Positions 33,448-47,500 of a DNA stretch of 55,119 nucleotides are shown one piece after another. Made by a program: the position numbers and the translations under genes. The notes beneath the pieces were generated by a model. That model was not told the origin of the DNA. It worked only from the letters and a program-made list of their open reading frames with translations, and did not search any database. The number at the start of each line of letters is the position of its first letter. Within the stretch, counting starts at the first letter, position 1. The DNA lies in contig MPNW01000287.1 of NCBI GenBank assembly GCA_011800805.1, positions 1-55,119 of the forward strand. The letters are read 5' to 3'. This stretch comes from Hirudo medicinalis. Its lineage: Eukaryota; Annelida; Clitellata; Hirudinida; Hirudinidae.

Positions 33448-36400
33448 TCACCTGATTCCATTGAAGAAATTCAGAGGAGAGTTTGGTATCTAAAATGTAA
33501 TTTGGTCATGCAATTACAGTGTAATACAATATCAGCACAATACAATGTCATGTAAAACATTTAAAGCACATTCACATTGTGAACATAAACTCTTTTTATT
33601 TCATTTAAATTTGAAATATAAAATATATTCCAAAAAAAGTTCATCCAGTTATCTGCTAAAAATGTTTTAACAATAAAATCAAAATACAAGAACAACCTTT
33701 TGTGATTTTGTCTTTGGGTAGATGCTCCAAAACTTGAGCGATTCGTCACCAGCACCAGTGACAATGGACTCCCCATCGGGTGACAAGGCCTTTAAAATAG
33801 TAATTCATTCATTCGTGTGTTTGTTTGTTCATCCCCTCATTTATCTTTACAAATTTGTTTTTATTTCAAGTTTAAAACCAGCTCTACTTTTACAACAGGA
33901 TAGAATTATAAATATATGTAATAAAAGATTAAAAATGTTAGATAATAAATAATTAGAATGCAGACCAACCAGATAGAGAACCCTTGTCGAATGGCCGTTG
34001 AACTTGGTTATGCACTCCATGCTTGGATATTCCCAAAGGAGGATTTCATTCAAGGAGTATCCATGGGTTGTAATCTTTTGAATTTTGAGAAAAAGAATTG
34101 TTAAAAAGAATTATAGCAGAAGAATTTATAAATAAAAATCAATTAATGTGAGCCTTCACTTTTAATGCATCATCAACCAAGGTTTTCATGCTCTAATAAG
34201 TAACCATTGCAATGACAATCAAAAGAGCATTGTCCAAAAACATTGTTCTTCATTACAATGACAATGGTGATGATGATGATGTATTCGTCATTAAATAAAA
34301 CAATCTCAAAATACATTTACATAATTAATAAACAGTAATTGTTAACTGCAACTAAATCTCAAAATAATGTACAAAAGAGCAATCAGAGGATTAAAAGCAT
34401 ATGTTTGATTTACCAGCTCGTTGGCTTTCTTGGACCAGGCAAGAGTGCACACCTGAGAACCAGTGTCCACACAATTGATGCTGTCCGTGCTCGAATCCAG
34501 AGTATTCCACACCCGTATCGTCCGGTCGGCAGTGCCGCCACCACTGGCGAGGAGTCCGTGGTGATGGGAGGACCAGTCCAGCGCTTTAACGGCGGCCTTG
34601 TGCTTGGTGTAAGTTTTCACAGGGGTCAAGCTCGAGAAGGGATTCCAAACGAGGAGCTTGTTGTCGTTGCTTCCTGAGGCCAGATGGGTAGAATTGGGGG
34701 ACCATTTGAGTCCACAGACCTTACATAAAAATGAAATTTTCTAATAACAGACTCATAGTGTAACATTAAAGGTACTGTGAATTTATTTCTTTATTACATC
34801 CAAAGAAACTATACTTCGAGAAACAAATACCGGGTTATTCTATAAACCGGGTTAAACTATAAAAAAAAAACTTTAGCAACTTGTTGCGATAACTAAATTG
34901 TAAAATTTTGCTCTAAATAATAAATACTAAAATTTTATGCAAATAAAATAACTACCTCCTGTTTGTGGCCATTCAAAATATAAGGAAAAGTACCCGATCT
35001 CAAATCAGACACGACAATGCTACGATCCTTGCTGCCCGAAGCCAATAGGTCCCTGTTCCAATGCAGGCAACCTGTGAAAAGCAATCAATTATTCCATTAA
35101 TTTGTGTTTCATGCTGAATGCATTTTACATGTTTCAAACAAAAATTATCACTAAATGTTAGAATGTCATTATAAAACTGTCAATGTTTAAACTGCATTGC
35201 TGCTTTAAAATGTAGAAAGTAAGACAAGACAACCAAATGACATTTGAACATTTAACCTATTCTATCGCCGTGCACGTAGTATCTTGAGAGGATCTTATTG
35301 GACTGAATGTCCCAAAGCGAGATTTGACCTGAACTCGTTCCGATAGCCAAATGATTGCCCTGGAAGTTTAGAAAAAAACAAACACATGTGAACATTAAAG
35401 TAATCAATAAATCATAATTGTTCGTTCATTTAAACAATAAATAAACTTATAAATTCAACTACAAAAGTGTCTCAATCGTTTGTATTTTTCTAAATTCAAA
35501 AATCCTTCTTTGCAGTTACATTTTCGTTGAAAGCGACGGAAGTCACAGTGGACATCTCGTTTTCCATCAGGTCGTAGTGAAGCAATATCTGGAAATTAAA
35601 ATCTTATTAACTAAAATAAAATTTTAAACAAAAATGAATGGGTCATACCATGAAAATTAAATTATTTTAAACATTCATTTCTAGAAAACATAAATCAGTG
35701 GCATTCACAGTAATTGCTGGAATGCTCACTTAACCATTGCTAACGAGGCTTAATAAATAATGATAACCACTTGAACAATCCATGAAACTCCTCCAACCTC
35801 ATTGTAGATTATTTAAATATTATTAATGTTATTATTATTGACCTTAGTATTACCATTATTATTTATTATTAATTAATTAATTACCTCTCTTGTTGAAGCA
35901 CTCCACAGGTAAACCTTGGAAGAAATGCCAACAGCTATTGTGTTCTTGGAGGACCAGTCGAGGAGGTTCAAGTAGAAGTCGTCCTCCAACCCGGGCACGC
36001 CGAGGTCCCGATAAGGAGTCGAGCAGAACTTCCTAGGGTGCTGGAACAAATGTTTTGTATTGCTTTTTTTAATGTAACTGTTAATATTTTTTAATATCTA
36101 ATAATTATTAGATTTTAATCAATCTTTTAGAATTAAATGTTCATCAAGAAAATCACTCAAATAACCCACCATTTTTGAATCACAAAGCAATTGTTGGCTC
36201 TTCTTAGCCAGAGGAGAAAGTGAGTAGCAGAATTCAGTTGGTTTCCTTCTAGGACTGCCATCTATACCAAACTTTTTACAAACAGGAAAAGCTTTTATTT
36301 GAAAATAGCTCAATAATGTGGTTTTAATGTTTAATAATTTCGAGTTGGTAATGTCTGATTTGATCATATGAGGGGGGAAAATAAACTAGTGAAATTTTTT

Positions 36401-37262
36401 TATTGAAAAAACAAATTCATTTAGATTATTTTTTAAAACACTTGCAATAAAATTCAAAATAACATTCAGTAACCAAATATAAACATTAGACAAAAATTAT
36501 TGAATTCCTATCCATCAAAGTGACAAGAACAACCTACTTGGAAAACACTTTCACCTTTGACCTTGTTTGCATTAGAGCTATCATTCTCATCTTTGAAGTC
36601 CAAGAGTTCATTTTGGAGAAGACTTGAATAAATTCCTTTCCTTTTCGAAGGAGTGTGGGGATCTTGAGGTTTGTTGGTCTGTACAAAAAAAACAATTTGC
36701 AGATGAAGTCAAGCATCATAAAGTTGCAATTAAAATAAATTTTTTAAAAGTGAAAGTTAATAATATAAAAAGTCACTTGAATGTAGTGGTAAAAAAGTTA
36801 ACCTTACATTGATCCATGAATAATTTAGTAATATTTATTTTTTTTAATATTCAGTAATATTCTTCACTAACAGGAGAAGAATTTAATTGGAGCTTCCACC
36901 ATGATCCTGTTCGTCTCAATGGAATGAACCTATCACCATAAACTCTGCCCTGCTGATAATTTAATTTTTGTAAACAAATTCTGTAAGGATATAAAAAAAA
37001 ACATCTAGAATTTAGTAACTCCGGATTTAAGCTAATTTGCTGAAATTTAAAATCCTCAAAGAAATTTCTTAGAATGCTTTAGCTCTAAGATTAACCGATA
37101 ATGCAAGACACATAATGACAAAAATTAAAAAGGCATATAATAGTTAAAATATGCAAACGCAGCATACCCCAATATCGCAAATCAAAGAAAATAAATCACC
37201 TTCCGTGATGGTGAAAATGAATCAATAACATTATCATCGCGCCTTTCAAAGAAGGGATCCAT
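33448..37262 (-). CDS. FZR1: Fizzy-related protein 1 / Cdh1, APC/C activator
   Basis: WD40 co-activator of the anaphase-promoting complex in late mitosis and G1. Twelve exons, 5' to 3': 37262-37200, 36952-36872, 36678-36538, 36271-36170, 36040-35885, 35588-35520, 35359-35257, 35071-34956, 34719-34414, 34074-33970, 33789-33697, 33489-33448; phases agree; 458 residues (human 496). The C-box GDRFIPLRR is at residues 27-35, LLQNELL follows, and CYSLSPLAKKSQQLL matches the N-terminal region of Cdh1 rather than Cdc20. The propeller contains EDDFYLNLLDWSS, WNRDLLASGSKDRSI, GGGTADRTIRVWNTL, THGYSLNEILLWEYPS and SPDGESIVTGAGDESLKFW. The last 14-codon exon ends with Ile-Arg, the IR tail that docks on APC3. 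The acceptors of exons 2 and 4 each have an alternative a few bases away. Confidence 0.95.
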
Positions 37263-37857
37263 TCTTCGATTTATGATTAAACAGATATTATTTTTAGTTA
37301 ACGCTGTGAAAAGGCTTTTAACGTCCAATTGCTAAGATTTAAATAATTCTCTGCCGAAGAAACAACGCCCAATGTTCTCTTTACTTTGTTGTGTCCACTT
37401 TTGTCGTCGAATTACCCGCAACAAAAACTATTTTTATTTTTCCGCATATCATAGTTTTAGAAATTATAATTTATGTGTTACAAAATTATTATATTATTAG
37501 AAAAATAAATTAAATGTATTTCACAAATTTTAGGTTAACATCTACATAATTGTATCAATTCCACCTGTTAAACGTATTTGTTCGCAGTGTTTCTTATCGA
37601 ATAAACGTTACTTAAAATAAATCTGTTAACAAATTAGCTCTTTATGATTTTAATGATTTACAATAAGTCTGACCGACGACTTATCAAAAAAAATTGTCCG
37701 GTAAGGGTTGAGCAGAACGTCCCTTGAGCGGGTTTATATATCTAGTCCCTCTAAATTCGTTCAAAAAAATTGAGCATTATTTGGAATCTTCAAAATTTTG
37801 TAAATAACAGCCAAAATAAATTGTTCTGAATTGTGCAGTCGAAAACCATGCAATAAC
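37263..37857. other. FZR1 promoter region / kinase 3' region
   Basis: About 600 bases between the FZR1 start and the stop of the kinase gene upstream on the same strand. AT-rich; no obvious core promoter motif or AATAAA on the minus strand. A stretch near 37705 (GGGTTGAGCAGAACGTCCC) resembles one near 40478-40525 at the kinase 5' end, possibly a shared short repeat. Confidence 0.4.
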
Positions 37858-40422
37858 TCAAAATTCTAGAAACTCTTGGCTGTAGCTCTTGCGGGCTCTG
37901 CCAGCAGAAGGTTCCTTAACTTTTCCAAAGTACCTGGTGTCTTCTGGACCTTTCAGTTCAGGAATGAAGTCAGGTACAATCTGTATAGATACAGAGAACA
38001 ATTATAATTTGAATGAAGACTGGATAAATGAATGAAAGAGGGAGGAATTGACATTTCGACAAGCCATCCCTTAGTTTGCATCGTTTATCCAAAACGGGTT
38101 ATGGCCTCCAACTTACCGTTTGTGCTAAAAGCTGGTTCCAGTTGATACTGCTGAACCAGGCGTGTTCGGCAATGTCATTTCCGCCGTTCTTCATGTTACC
38201 ATAGCGGCGGGTTGTATCCATAATCACCAAATGTCCGAGAAGGTCTTTTAAGTCTCTAGAGAAGAAGCTCGGACATCGAAACTAAGAAGAAATTTAACTT
38301 TGTTAAATGAAAAGAAGTATTTTCATAACTTCTGGTATTTGTACTTAGATCAATACATAGAAAACAATGCCCACAAGCATTCAGTAAAGGTTTGGAGAAT
38401 CTGAGGCCAATACTATTCTTTATTTAAATATATGACAGTCCATTCGAGACTTACATATCCTTCACAAATCTTTTCATAAATTTCTTCCTCTGTTGAACCA
38501 TCAAAGGGCAGGGAACCCCCCGTCATCTCGAACAGAAGAATACCAAACGCCCACCAGTCCACTTCCATTCTGTAACCCTGAGAAAGAATTCAGAGACACG
38601 AACATTTGGAAAAACAAAAAAAGACATTGTCAAAACGACATTTAATTAATTTTAATTAATTCAATTTTTAAATATCATTATATCAAGAAGAAATAAAGCT
38701 TGCCTTGTGCATAATTATCTCAGGAGCCATGTAATAAGGAGAGCCACAAGTCGTGTAAGTTCGATGCTTTATGACTTTGGCGAATCCCAGGTCTGTCAAC
38801 TGAGTCAAGCAACCAGAATACGTATCAGGTTTGTAAATTTAGTTATTGTACAAAATTCTTCGTCTTTAAAATTTTACTGCAATTCTTTATATCTTAAATT
38901 GAAACAGAAAAATATCGCAACATGAATCAATTAAATTCTAAATAATATTTTACAATGATTTACAGAAGTAACAATTATTATGATATAAACAAGTCAATTA
39001 ATTTTAAATCAGTAATTAAACAATAAAATCCTTTAACAGCCACAAGGATAAATTCTCTAGTTCTGTTTCTTTTAAATATCTTATCACTAATAATATAAAT
39101 TGTTATGGAATTTATAACATTTACTTTAATATAGCCATTCATATCTAGCATGACGTTTTCTGGCTTCAAGTCCCTGTGAGCCACATCAACGGTATGCAAA
39201 TATTCCAATGCCATGAAGACTTGTGCTCCATAGAATCTGCTTTGGCTTTCTCTGTTTTTTTTTATTTTCAAAAGTGTCGGTAAATTTAAATTGTGTCGGA
39301 TTAACAAATGATCTTCACGGCTATTAAGGTATTTTAAGTTTTAAAAAAATAATAACATAGCTATTAAACAAAAGTTTAAAAAGTTGGTCTATGAGGAAGA
39401 TTCATGGAAAGTATTGGAAATAAATATAAATTATTGTGTGACACAGATACATTTTTTATTATAATTTAAAGTAATTTCATTCAATCAAAATACATTCACG
39501 GCAACATTAATGAAAAAAATTGAAAGTTTTTATAACCATATTCGCTTGTAAATCATTTAACCACAAAACATTTTTAATAAAGATGCTTTATTGAGCGGAC
39601 ATCCAAACGAAATTAATCGATAATTTATTTCTTACTTGAATTTCTGGATTCTTGTGAGATGCCAGTATAGATTGCCGCAGGGCACATAATCAAGGATCAG
39701 GTAAACATTGTCGTAATCCTAGAGTCAAAAGCATAATAGCATATAACATAAACATTTATTAAAATATCATTTACATGGATATTATTTGAAAAATAAAAAC
39801 AAAAGTTCACCTTAAACGAAAAGTGACAATGAACGACGAATTGGAAGTTGATTGCTTGCAAAATTTTCTTCTCCCACAAAGTTTGTGAAAGGAAATTCCT
39901 TTTTATTATCTGAAATTTATAAATTACCTAGTTCTTCATTGTGAATAAAAGGTTAGAGCGTGATAACTTCGCAAAAGGTAACACAAATCTGTTCCAGGTA
40001 CATTAAATCACCTGTTCTTTTTTCATCGTCTTCATGGCGAAGAGGGTTTTATTCTTATTTCGAACGAGGGTGACTTTCCCAAATCCACCAACACCAATTA
40101 CTTTTATAATTTCAAATTCCGAAATTGCGGCATTACTCTGCGAAAAAGAAGAATCGAATGCTCCAGTATAACCAAATACCAAGCATTATTATACAATGTG
40201 CTTAACTAGTTTAAGCTTTACCTTAACTGGGTTTCCCAATTGCTGATTAAAGATATCTATCGCACCATCAAGGTATTTTCGGTCTATAATAAATGGGACC
40301 AAATTGATAAATAAAAAAATAGTTATTATATATAATATGGCATATTAAAGATAAAATTTGCCTTTGAACAATTGTGATAGAAACTCTTGCGATCGAGCTA
40401 AGGTTTGAACCAGGGACGTCAT
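37858..40422 (-). CDS. Divergent PKA-type catalytic subunit (AGC kinase)
   Basis: Ser/Thr kinase of the cAMP-dependent protein kinase group. Exons, 5' to 3': 40422-40362, 40283-40222, 40137-40012, 39909-39811, 39718-39636, 39251-39125, 38799-38704, 38577-38455, 38281-38117, 37980-37858; 354 residues against 350 in PKA-C alpha. It aligns without gaps (+5) through the kinase core: Gly loop GVGGFGKV (56-63), Lys77, Glu96, HRDLKPEN (169-176), DLG instead of DFG (189-191), activation-loop Thr202 in [13 protein letters not shown] 211-213, Glu235, and C-terminal EFLEF like the PKA FSEF end. Changes at substrate-contact sites: PKA Glu127 is Asn132 and Glu203 is Tyr208; the FDDY tail motif is FGKV. 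Catalytic residues are kept, so it is probably active with altered specificity. Two introns use GC donors (after 40362 and 38704). Exon 1 (MTSLVQ...) is the least certain and lacks a myristoylation glycine. Confidence 0.85.
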
Positions 40423-41531
40423 TTTAGGGGAAAGAGGAATCGTAGGTCATGAGCCAATTTTAGGGACACTTCCGAAGGGTTGAGCGAAGGTCTGCCCCCT
40501 GGAAAAGGTTGAACGTCCCTGATTTGAACGATGGACTATAAGAGATAGATAAGAGATAGAGTCAAAGCGAATGCCTTGATCCCCTTCGGCAAGGAGTTAG
40601 GGCTTCCGCTTTGGTGATGCTGCTAACTTATCGATGGAGATTTGTTTATTGCTAAATAATAAATTATAATGCAAATCATGCTTTCATTTGACAACATCGC
40701 AATCATTAGTGAAAATCACTATTACGTAGTTGTTATTAAATGCAATTATTACAGTAATATTAACAAACAAAATTAGTATATTTACTATAGCCATTGTCAC
40801 TCATTTAGAATGATGAATGCATATGCTGTCCCGACCAGAAACAAGACGCTTCTTGACGCCTTACCCCACAAAATCGTATCAAGCAGGAGAATGAAACGGC
40901 CCATTACAAAATAACGTCTAATCATAAATTAAACACATAGCGCTTAATTTTATTACTTAATGTACAAAAATGCAGATTTAGACTGGCAACTATTAAGAAA
41001 ATTAATCTCAAAATTTCAAATGTTAAATAATTGAATTTTGGTTCTGTTTCATTGTTTTGAATTCTATACAATAAATTAGAACGTTCAAGTACTTTTAAAG
41101 CTAAAACCAAAAATATGTTTAAGTTATACAAGTCGCATTTACTCGATTTTTGTTATGTAATTCAATAACATTTTAACAACTGAAGGTAAATAAGTATACA
41201 GGAATTTACAGCATGTAATAATTAAGTTTTCAACCTTACACAATCGTTTTTAAATATTATAAATTAATTAGTCACGGATCACTCAGAATTCTTTTAGAAG
41301 CTAAAAGGTTCTTTTTAACACAACTAAAAAGAATTAATAATGAATAAAATTAAATACTGTTAAAATAATTAAAAACGTTCCTCAGAGAACGAGATTAGAT
41401 ATACTTAGCCACAAGATCGACCCCACGTTAATATCGCAGTTTTACAATCGCCATCTTTTGGTAGGAGATGAGGCAGGCCTGTATTTTTTCTGCGTCTTAG
41501 ATTTGAATACATCGGGAGATTTCTAAGAACA
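40423..41531. promoter_or_regulatory. Divergent intergenic region: kinase (-) and SCAF (+)
   Basis: About 1.1 kb separates the two start codons. It should hold both promoters; no TATA box is obvious. An inverted-repeat pair is visible near 40413 (CAGGGACGTC) and 40513 (GAACGTCCCTG). No coding sequence recognised. Confidence 0.4.
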
Positions 41532-44500
41532 ATGGATGCTGTAAAGGAATTTAATGCGGAGGTTAGTATCGCGAATTATCAAGTTGACCATTTCGCCACG
41601 ATTGCTACAAAGTGCTCGAGCCACCGATCGATCTTAAAGAGTTTGATTGAGCAGAGCAATACTTTTAAAGACGTTATTTATTCAAATGGTAGAGAAGTGT
41701 GTCGATATAGTTGACAGACATATCATTTCATTATAATTGAACAATCTAAAACTTCAGTGTTTAGGGTAGTCAAAAAGATTCAATTTTATATCTTAAATTA
41801 GGTTTTTAGGGTAACCTTATTTGAGACATTGAGGCCATAACCAAAATGTTCCAGTATATTTTTGATTTGCAACATTTACATTTTGGTCATAGAAGTTTTC
41901 TGCTCAATTTATTGAGGCTCATCCTAATTCATAAAAGTAAATTTGAGCTGAATGAGTTAACATATTATGTTCAATATTAATTCATTTTACTGGTTTAATT
42001 GCATTGCCACTAGTTTGCTTACAGTAAAGGTAAGATCCAATTTGTATGCAAATGAAAGTTGTAGGTTGGGGATGTTGAATTAAATTTTAGCCCAAATTCA
42101 TGAAAGTTTTGAGGCTAATTGATTGATTGGTTAATTAATTTTAACAACTAAAACCTGACATTTTTGCTAGTTTAGTTTTGGATAAATAATGTAGAAGCAT
42201 GCAAGTGATTAAAGTATTCCTTTAAAAGTCTTGCATTCTATTTTGTTTGGTATTGTTTCAAAATCTTCTTAAACCAATGCACCACTGTTGAGAATCTCAT
42301 GAATTAGCAAACTAAAGTATCATTTATATTCTATAAACGTTCATTTGCATAATTTTCTGGAAGTAAGTTGTAAGATTAAACATTGTAATGTGCAAAAACA
42401 GGTTCAGTTTTCTAAGTAACATTCCTTAGTAGGGTTTGATCAATGAATGCTTTAATATATGTAATCCTGATCCTGAATAAATAACCTCTTAAATGCTGCT
42501 GGATATTTGTATTAAAATGTGCAAACAATTACATTTTTTGAGAGCCGTTAGCGAACCATTTTTTAAAAGTTCTCAAATATTGGTGTCCGACATTGAAACT
42601 GGAAATATGATGTAGCAATATCGATAACAATGCAAGATAAACACAATAACAAAAGCAACAATGATCCCGACCACAATGGTTTGGAAAATAGGACATCATA
42701 TTAGCAAATTTGACTCTGAGTTTGTTTTAAACTTTACAATTGGTAGGTTGAATTTATTTGGTGTTTTGTGAAAATGCAGGACATCTGGAATTTTGGTGGA
42801 TTTTCTGGTGTTTTTGCATTGCTGGAATAAAACTAAATATAGAACCCAATGAAAATGTTAATTGTTTAACAATTACATTCATTTAATTAGTTCATTGGCA
42901 TGTAATTGAATGTTACATCATAGAATATTGATTAGGGAATAGGTTAATAGGTTGATCTCTGAAGTTAGTGTTATTATTTTGTCTTCAGAAAATTCTTCTG
43001 GATCATGTGATCTTAGTTTCTACAAACAATCTCAAATATTTTGGTGGACAATCATTTGAATTGTTTCTATTGTTATTCTTATTGTCGGTGCTTAAGCAAT
43101 ACAGGGATTTGCATTTCTGCTTTGATGCTGACAAAGCAAAAGATTATTGTTGCTTGTGCATTTAGGAAAATTACTCTGAATTATTATCATGTTGTAAAGT
43201 TCCTTTCAAAGTTTGAGATATTTTTTTATTAAAAATTTACATATTTGACCATCTGCTTTATCTTGTAAGTGATATGAGGTAAAATGTATTTGCATAAAGG
43301 ATTTCTGTAATGACTCTAATAAGTTACAAATTAAAATCAAGAAACTTGTAGCAAGCGCTGCTAAAGTTACAACTAAACTCAAATTTGGTTTTTCATTTAC
43401 TATTGATGATCAGTTTAAGAACATTTTGATTTGGCATGCCTGGGATTTTTACTTAAGATGAACTGCATATGGAATGCATTAGCTCTGGCAAATTGCAGTT
43501 CAATATGTGGAGCCTGATGAATGTCATTGCATTAATTCAATTTCTGCATTAACTTACTGAATGAATTGATTTTCATTGGTGTTTTATTTCTAAGGCAAAA
43601 GTATTGACTAGTTTTAAATGTTTGTAAATAAATGCTATGTAATGTCTTCTATCATTTCTAGCTCTGTTCTCTGTATGAAATTCAGCCACCTGTAACAAAG
43701 GCTAAAATGAGCCAAATAACCAAGACTGCTATCAAGGCCTTGAAGTTCTACAAGCATGTTGTTCAGAGTGTGGAGAAGTTCATACAGAAGGTTAGTGGGT
43801 TTGCATAGTGATCTGTTTGTTGTGCAATCACCACCAGTTTTATTTTTCTTGGTTTTATGGTTTTTCTTGCTTGTTATTTCAACAATTACGAGTTTTTTTT
43901 TTCTATCATCCTTTCTTGATGCTCGCAAGTTGAGCTTCAAATTTCTTTGGTTAGATCAGACATTTACATTAAAATTAACTCCCTAATCACCAAAACCATA
44001 CATGGCACTTTACATTCAGTAAGGTGCTTTGGCTACTAGTGGCAGCTCCAAGGTACCCTGTCATTAGAGGCAATATTGTTGTTTTAATTTCTTACGTTAG
44101 ATGCATATAGAAGTTTGATAAGATCTAGGATTCTTGGAGAATTCTTCTACAGGCTGTCAAAAATTGGGTCCATTTGAATTGTTACAGTGCAGGCAAGAGT
44201 ACAAGGTCCCAGGCCTCTATATCATAGATTCGATCATTCGATGTTCGAGGAAACAGTTTGGTCCCAATAAAGATATGTTTGCTCCGAGGTTTTCTAAAAA
44301 CATTGTCATCACATTTCACAACTTGTTTGATTGTCCGCCAGAGGATATTGTGAGTTGGATATTAAATTGGAATTTCTTGATTTAGGACATTTTAGTTTAT
44401 TAAAAGAATTGAATAAATCAATGAGTCTGAGATTTAACCAAGCTACATTGAATGATTCTTCTTCCAGTCCAAAATGATTAGAGTATTGAATCTGTGGCAA

Positions 44501-47500
44501 AAAAATGGAGTGTACCACCCTGGTATCATTCAGCCACTTCTGGATTTGGCATCTGATCCACACAATCCAGCAGTTTTTGAAACAGGTAGAAATCACTTGG
44601 GGTGGAAGGGTAGAATCCTTCTTGATTGACATTCTTATTTTATTTTACTTTTAATTCTAAGAAATAGTATAAGAATTTATAATTTAATATCACCAGATCC
44701 AATGGAGCTGCCACTGCCATATCAGATATCGTTAAAAATCAGATTTCAGAAAAATTTTTCAAATTCAAGATTAGGACACTTTTTTTTTATATGTCCTTTA
44801 GTTTTCCTTCTCCATTGCATTAAATAATCTAATATTATTCATTCGAGATAAAAAATTGACTTCTAGGCAAATGTTCATCAAAGAGGCATTTTCAAATTGA
44901 TTTATATTTTTTATATTTTCTTTGATATTATTTCTGACACATATTCAAATCTTGTAAGTTTTTATGCTAATTATGACCAAACAACCACAACATATATAAA
45001 GTGTGATGTGCTGGATGGGCATCATTTTAGATGTGTTCCTTGCCTCTGCATCATTCATTTTGAGGTCCATCCGTGTTTATTAATTGTCTTCAATGTGAAT
45101 TTTAAATGTTATAGTGTCATCACATGCACTACTGACTTGTCAACATCCATTTGTCTGCCAATTATTTATGCATTACTTCAAAATTTAGATCCATTGTATG
45201 AATTTATTAAGTGTAATTTGATCTTGTTTCCAGTGACTGCAAAATATTTCATCCCTGCAAAGAACCACTGTGGCTGATAGGTTGTACAGCGTTGTATTAG
45301 GGGGTGCCTGTCACATTATGTGTATTTATGCATTCTTGATAGTAATGAGCAGTAATGAATTAGTTCCAATTAGAATTTTTAACTTTTATTTAACTCCTCT
45401 TAACAAGCAGCATGATTAAGCATTCATTTTTAATTCCTCTGGTCTTTTTAAGCATTATGTTGTTGCTTACCAACTCATGCTCCATGGTATTATTTGCATT
45501 TTTTTCTGTAATTTTCTACACTTTTCCCAAAAAGTAGACAGAATATTGTTGAGGCTTATGGCCTGTTTGCAGTTAAGTTCTTTATTTTTGAATGCAAATC
45601 CCACATAAGATTTTTTGACAAAATGTTACAGAAGCCTAAATTACTTTGAACCACTTGCATAGATTTGATTACTATTTGGGACCTTTAAGCATTACCCAGT
45701 TTGTTGGTAAACAAGGTTGATGATGATGTTTCTGCTAATGTCGATTACATTGCTAAATGATTAGGATGGTGCGGTCAATAGTCAGTCTTGACTTTTGAAG
45801 AGCTTATTGGTCAAAACTTTGTTTTGGTGGTTTGCCAAATAAAATCATCACTGTATTTGAGGATTTATTAAGATTTTGTTTGCAATTTTTATTTATAATT
45901 TATTAGAAATACATAAAATTGCCTAATATGATTAACGGGCTCAGAAACATTGATCACTCGATCGTAATATTGAGAATGCTAACCTTCTAAATTTGCACTC
46001 ATCAAGGACATCTATTATTTTGCACTCCTTTTAATTTTCTTTTTGCTTGTACTGAAAAGCCCATGTTTGTCCATGCAATAAGAACAGTTATGCAGAAGCA
46101 TTTTTATATCCCTTTTATTTCAGCACTTAGTATGTAATTCTTTGTCCCTTGTCCTCATTGGTTCTTTAGTCTGATTTTAGACTGACTTTAATTTGATGAA
46201 ATTTGCTAAGATTTATTGACTCAGAAGTGGCAACCTAAAGCATCAACATTGTGTGAATGATTGTGTTTGTATTGTATGTATTTATGTGACTGATTATATG
46301 TGTGTTGTATGTATTTATGTGACTCATTGTATGTGTATTTATGTAAGTCAGCCAAGAATCAGAATAGGATGATAAGGACAATTAGAGGGTTCATGGTGAT
46401 GCAAGCCAGCTTTAAGTGGAATGTGTGCAAAAATGTCATTTTGTTTATCTAGAATATATGGAATAAATGCAATGCATTGAATAGCATGTGTAAAGAGCGA
46501 ATGAATGTGAAGCTGAAGTCAAATTTAAGAGTGCGAACATTTATGATTTTATTTACAGAGAATGCTGTCTTATTGTTTTTGCTATGTTTTTATGCTGTCT
46601 GGATATCTTTTCAAGTTTGTAAAAGGAGAAGCATTTACACAAGCTCTGAGAACATCACAATGTTGATAGTGCTTGCCATTGGGTGATGATGATGACGTTG
46701 ATGATGAAGAGATGCATTTAAATTAGCTTAAATTTAATTAAATACAGATTATTTAAAATCTATTATTTTGGCAAGCTGATTGCTCAATTTGATTATGTGT
46801 TATGCATGGCCTTTAGGCATATATTACATGTTGTTGCTTATCTGCATTGTTACATGTTACCATGACATTTGCATTCCTTTAAGTTTTTTACATTAAGAAT
46901 TGACTGAATCTATCTCATGTTATTTATTTATTGCATTATATTTTGTTTTAATTAAAAAATCATTTTCTTGCATATGCATTCTTTTTTTTGTGTTGCCATG
47001 GAAGGCTAATTTTTCAATTTGTGTTGCATTGAGATAAAAAAAAAGCTTCTAGTGGCAATTAGCATTATTGATATCTCTCACATTAAACACACATTTTTAT
47101 CCATGCTAAGGCAGCTCCAGAGTGTTCTCCCCTTTGTTCGCTTTGTTCAGTATTGTATTGAAACATTGTTAAAATATACATGACTTAATGATTGCTAATT
47201 TTACTGCTTCTCTATAAAGTTTCTTTTTTAAATAGTACAAAAACAAGTGGAGCAGGTCACTGGTCTTACACCTTCCATGCCTCTCAAGTGCGATCAAAAG
47301 CCACCTGCCCTCACGGCCGATGCCCTCCAACTGGGCTCAGGACTCGATCTCAAGTCAGATTTACAGGGAGACTTTTCAAAAGTTGTCAACCAACTCATGC
47401 AAAGTGTAAGGATGAGATGATTTACAATTTTCCTTCAACATATCTGCCAATGTCATAAGTATGGTTACATTTGAAAATTATATCCCGATGGCTCGTGAAC

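Noticed and set aside
33448..37262. Identification as CDC20 (Fizzy) instead of FZR1
   Set aside because: The N-terminal CYSLSPLAKKSQQLL and LLQNELL segments and the SINCVDTGSQV/THGYSLNEIL blades match Cdh1 more closely than Cdc20.
44897..45277. 126-residue frame inside SCAF intron 4
   Set aside because: Cys/Ile/Tyr-rich AT-driven composition, no motif and no fitting splice phase; exons 44585 and 47236 join without it.
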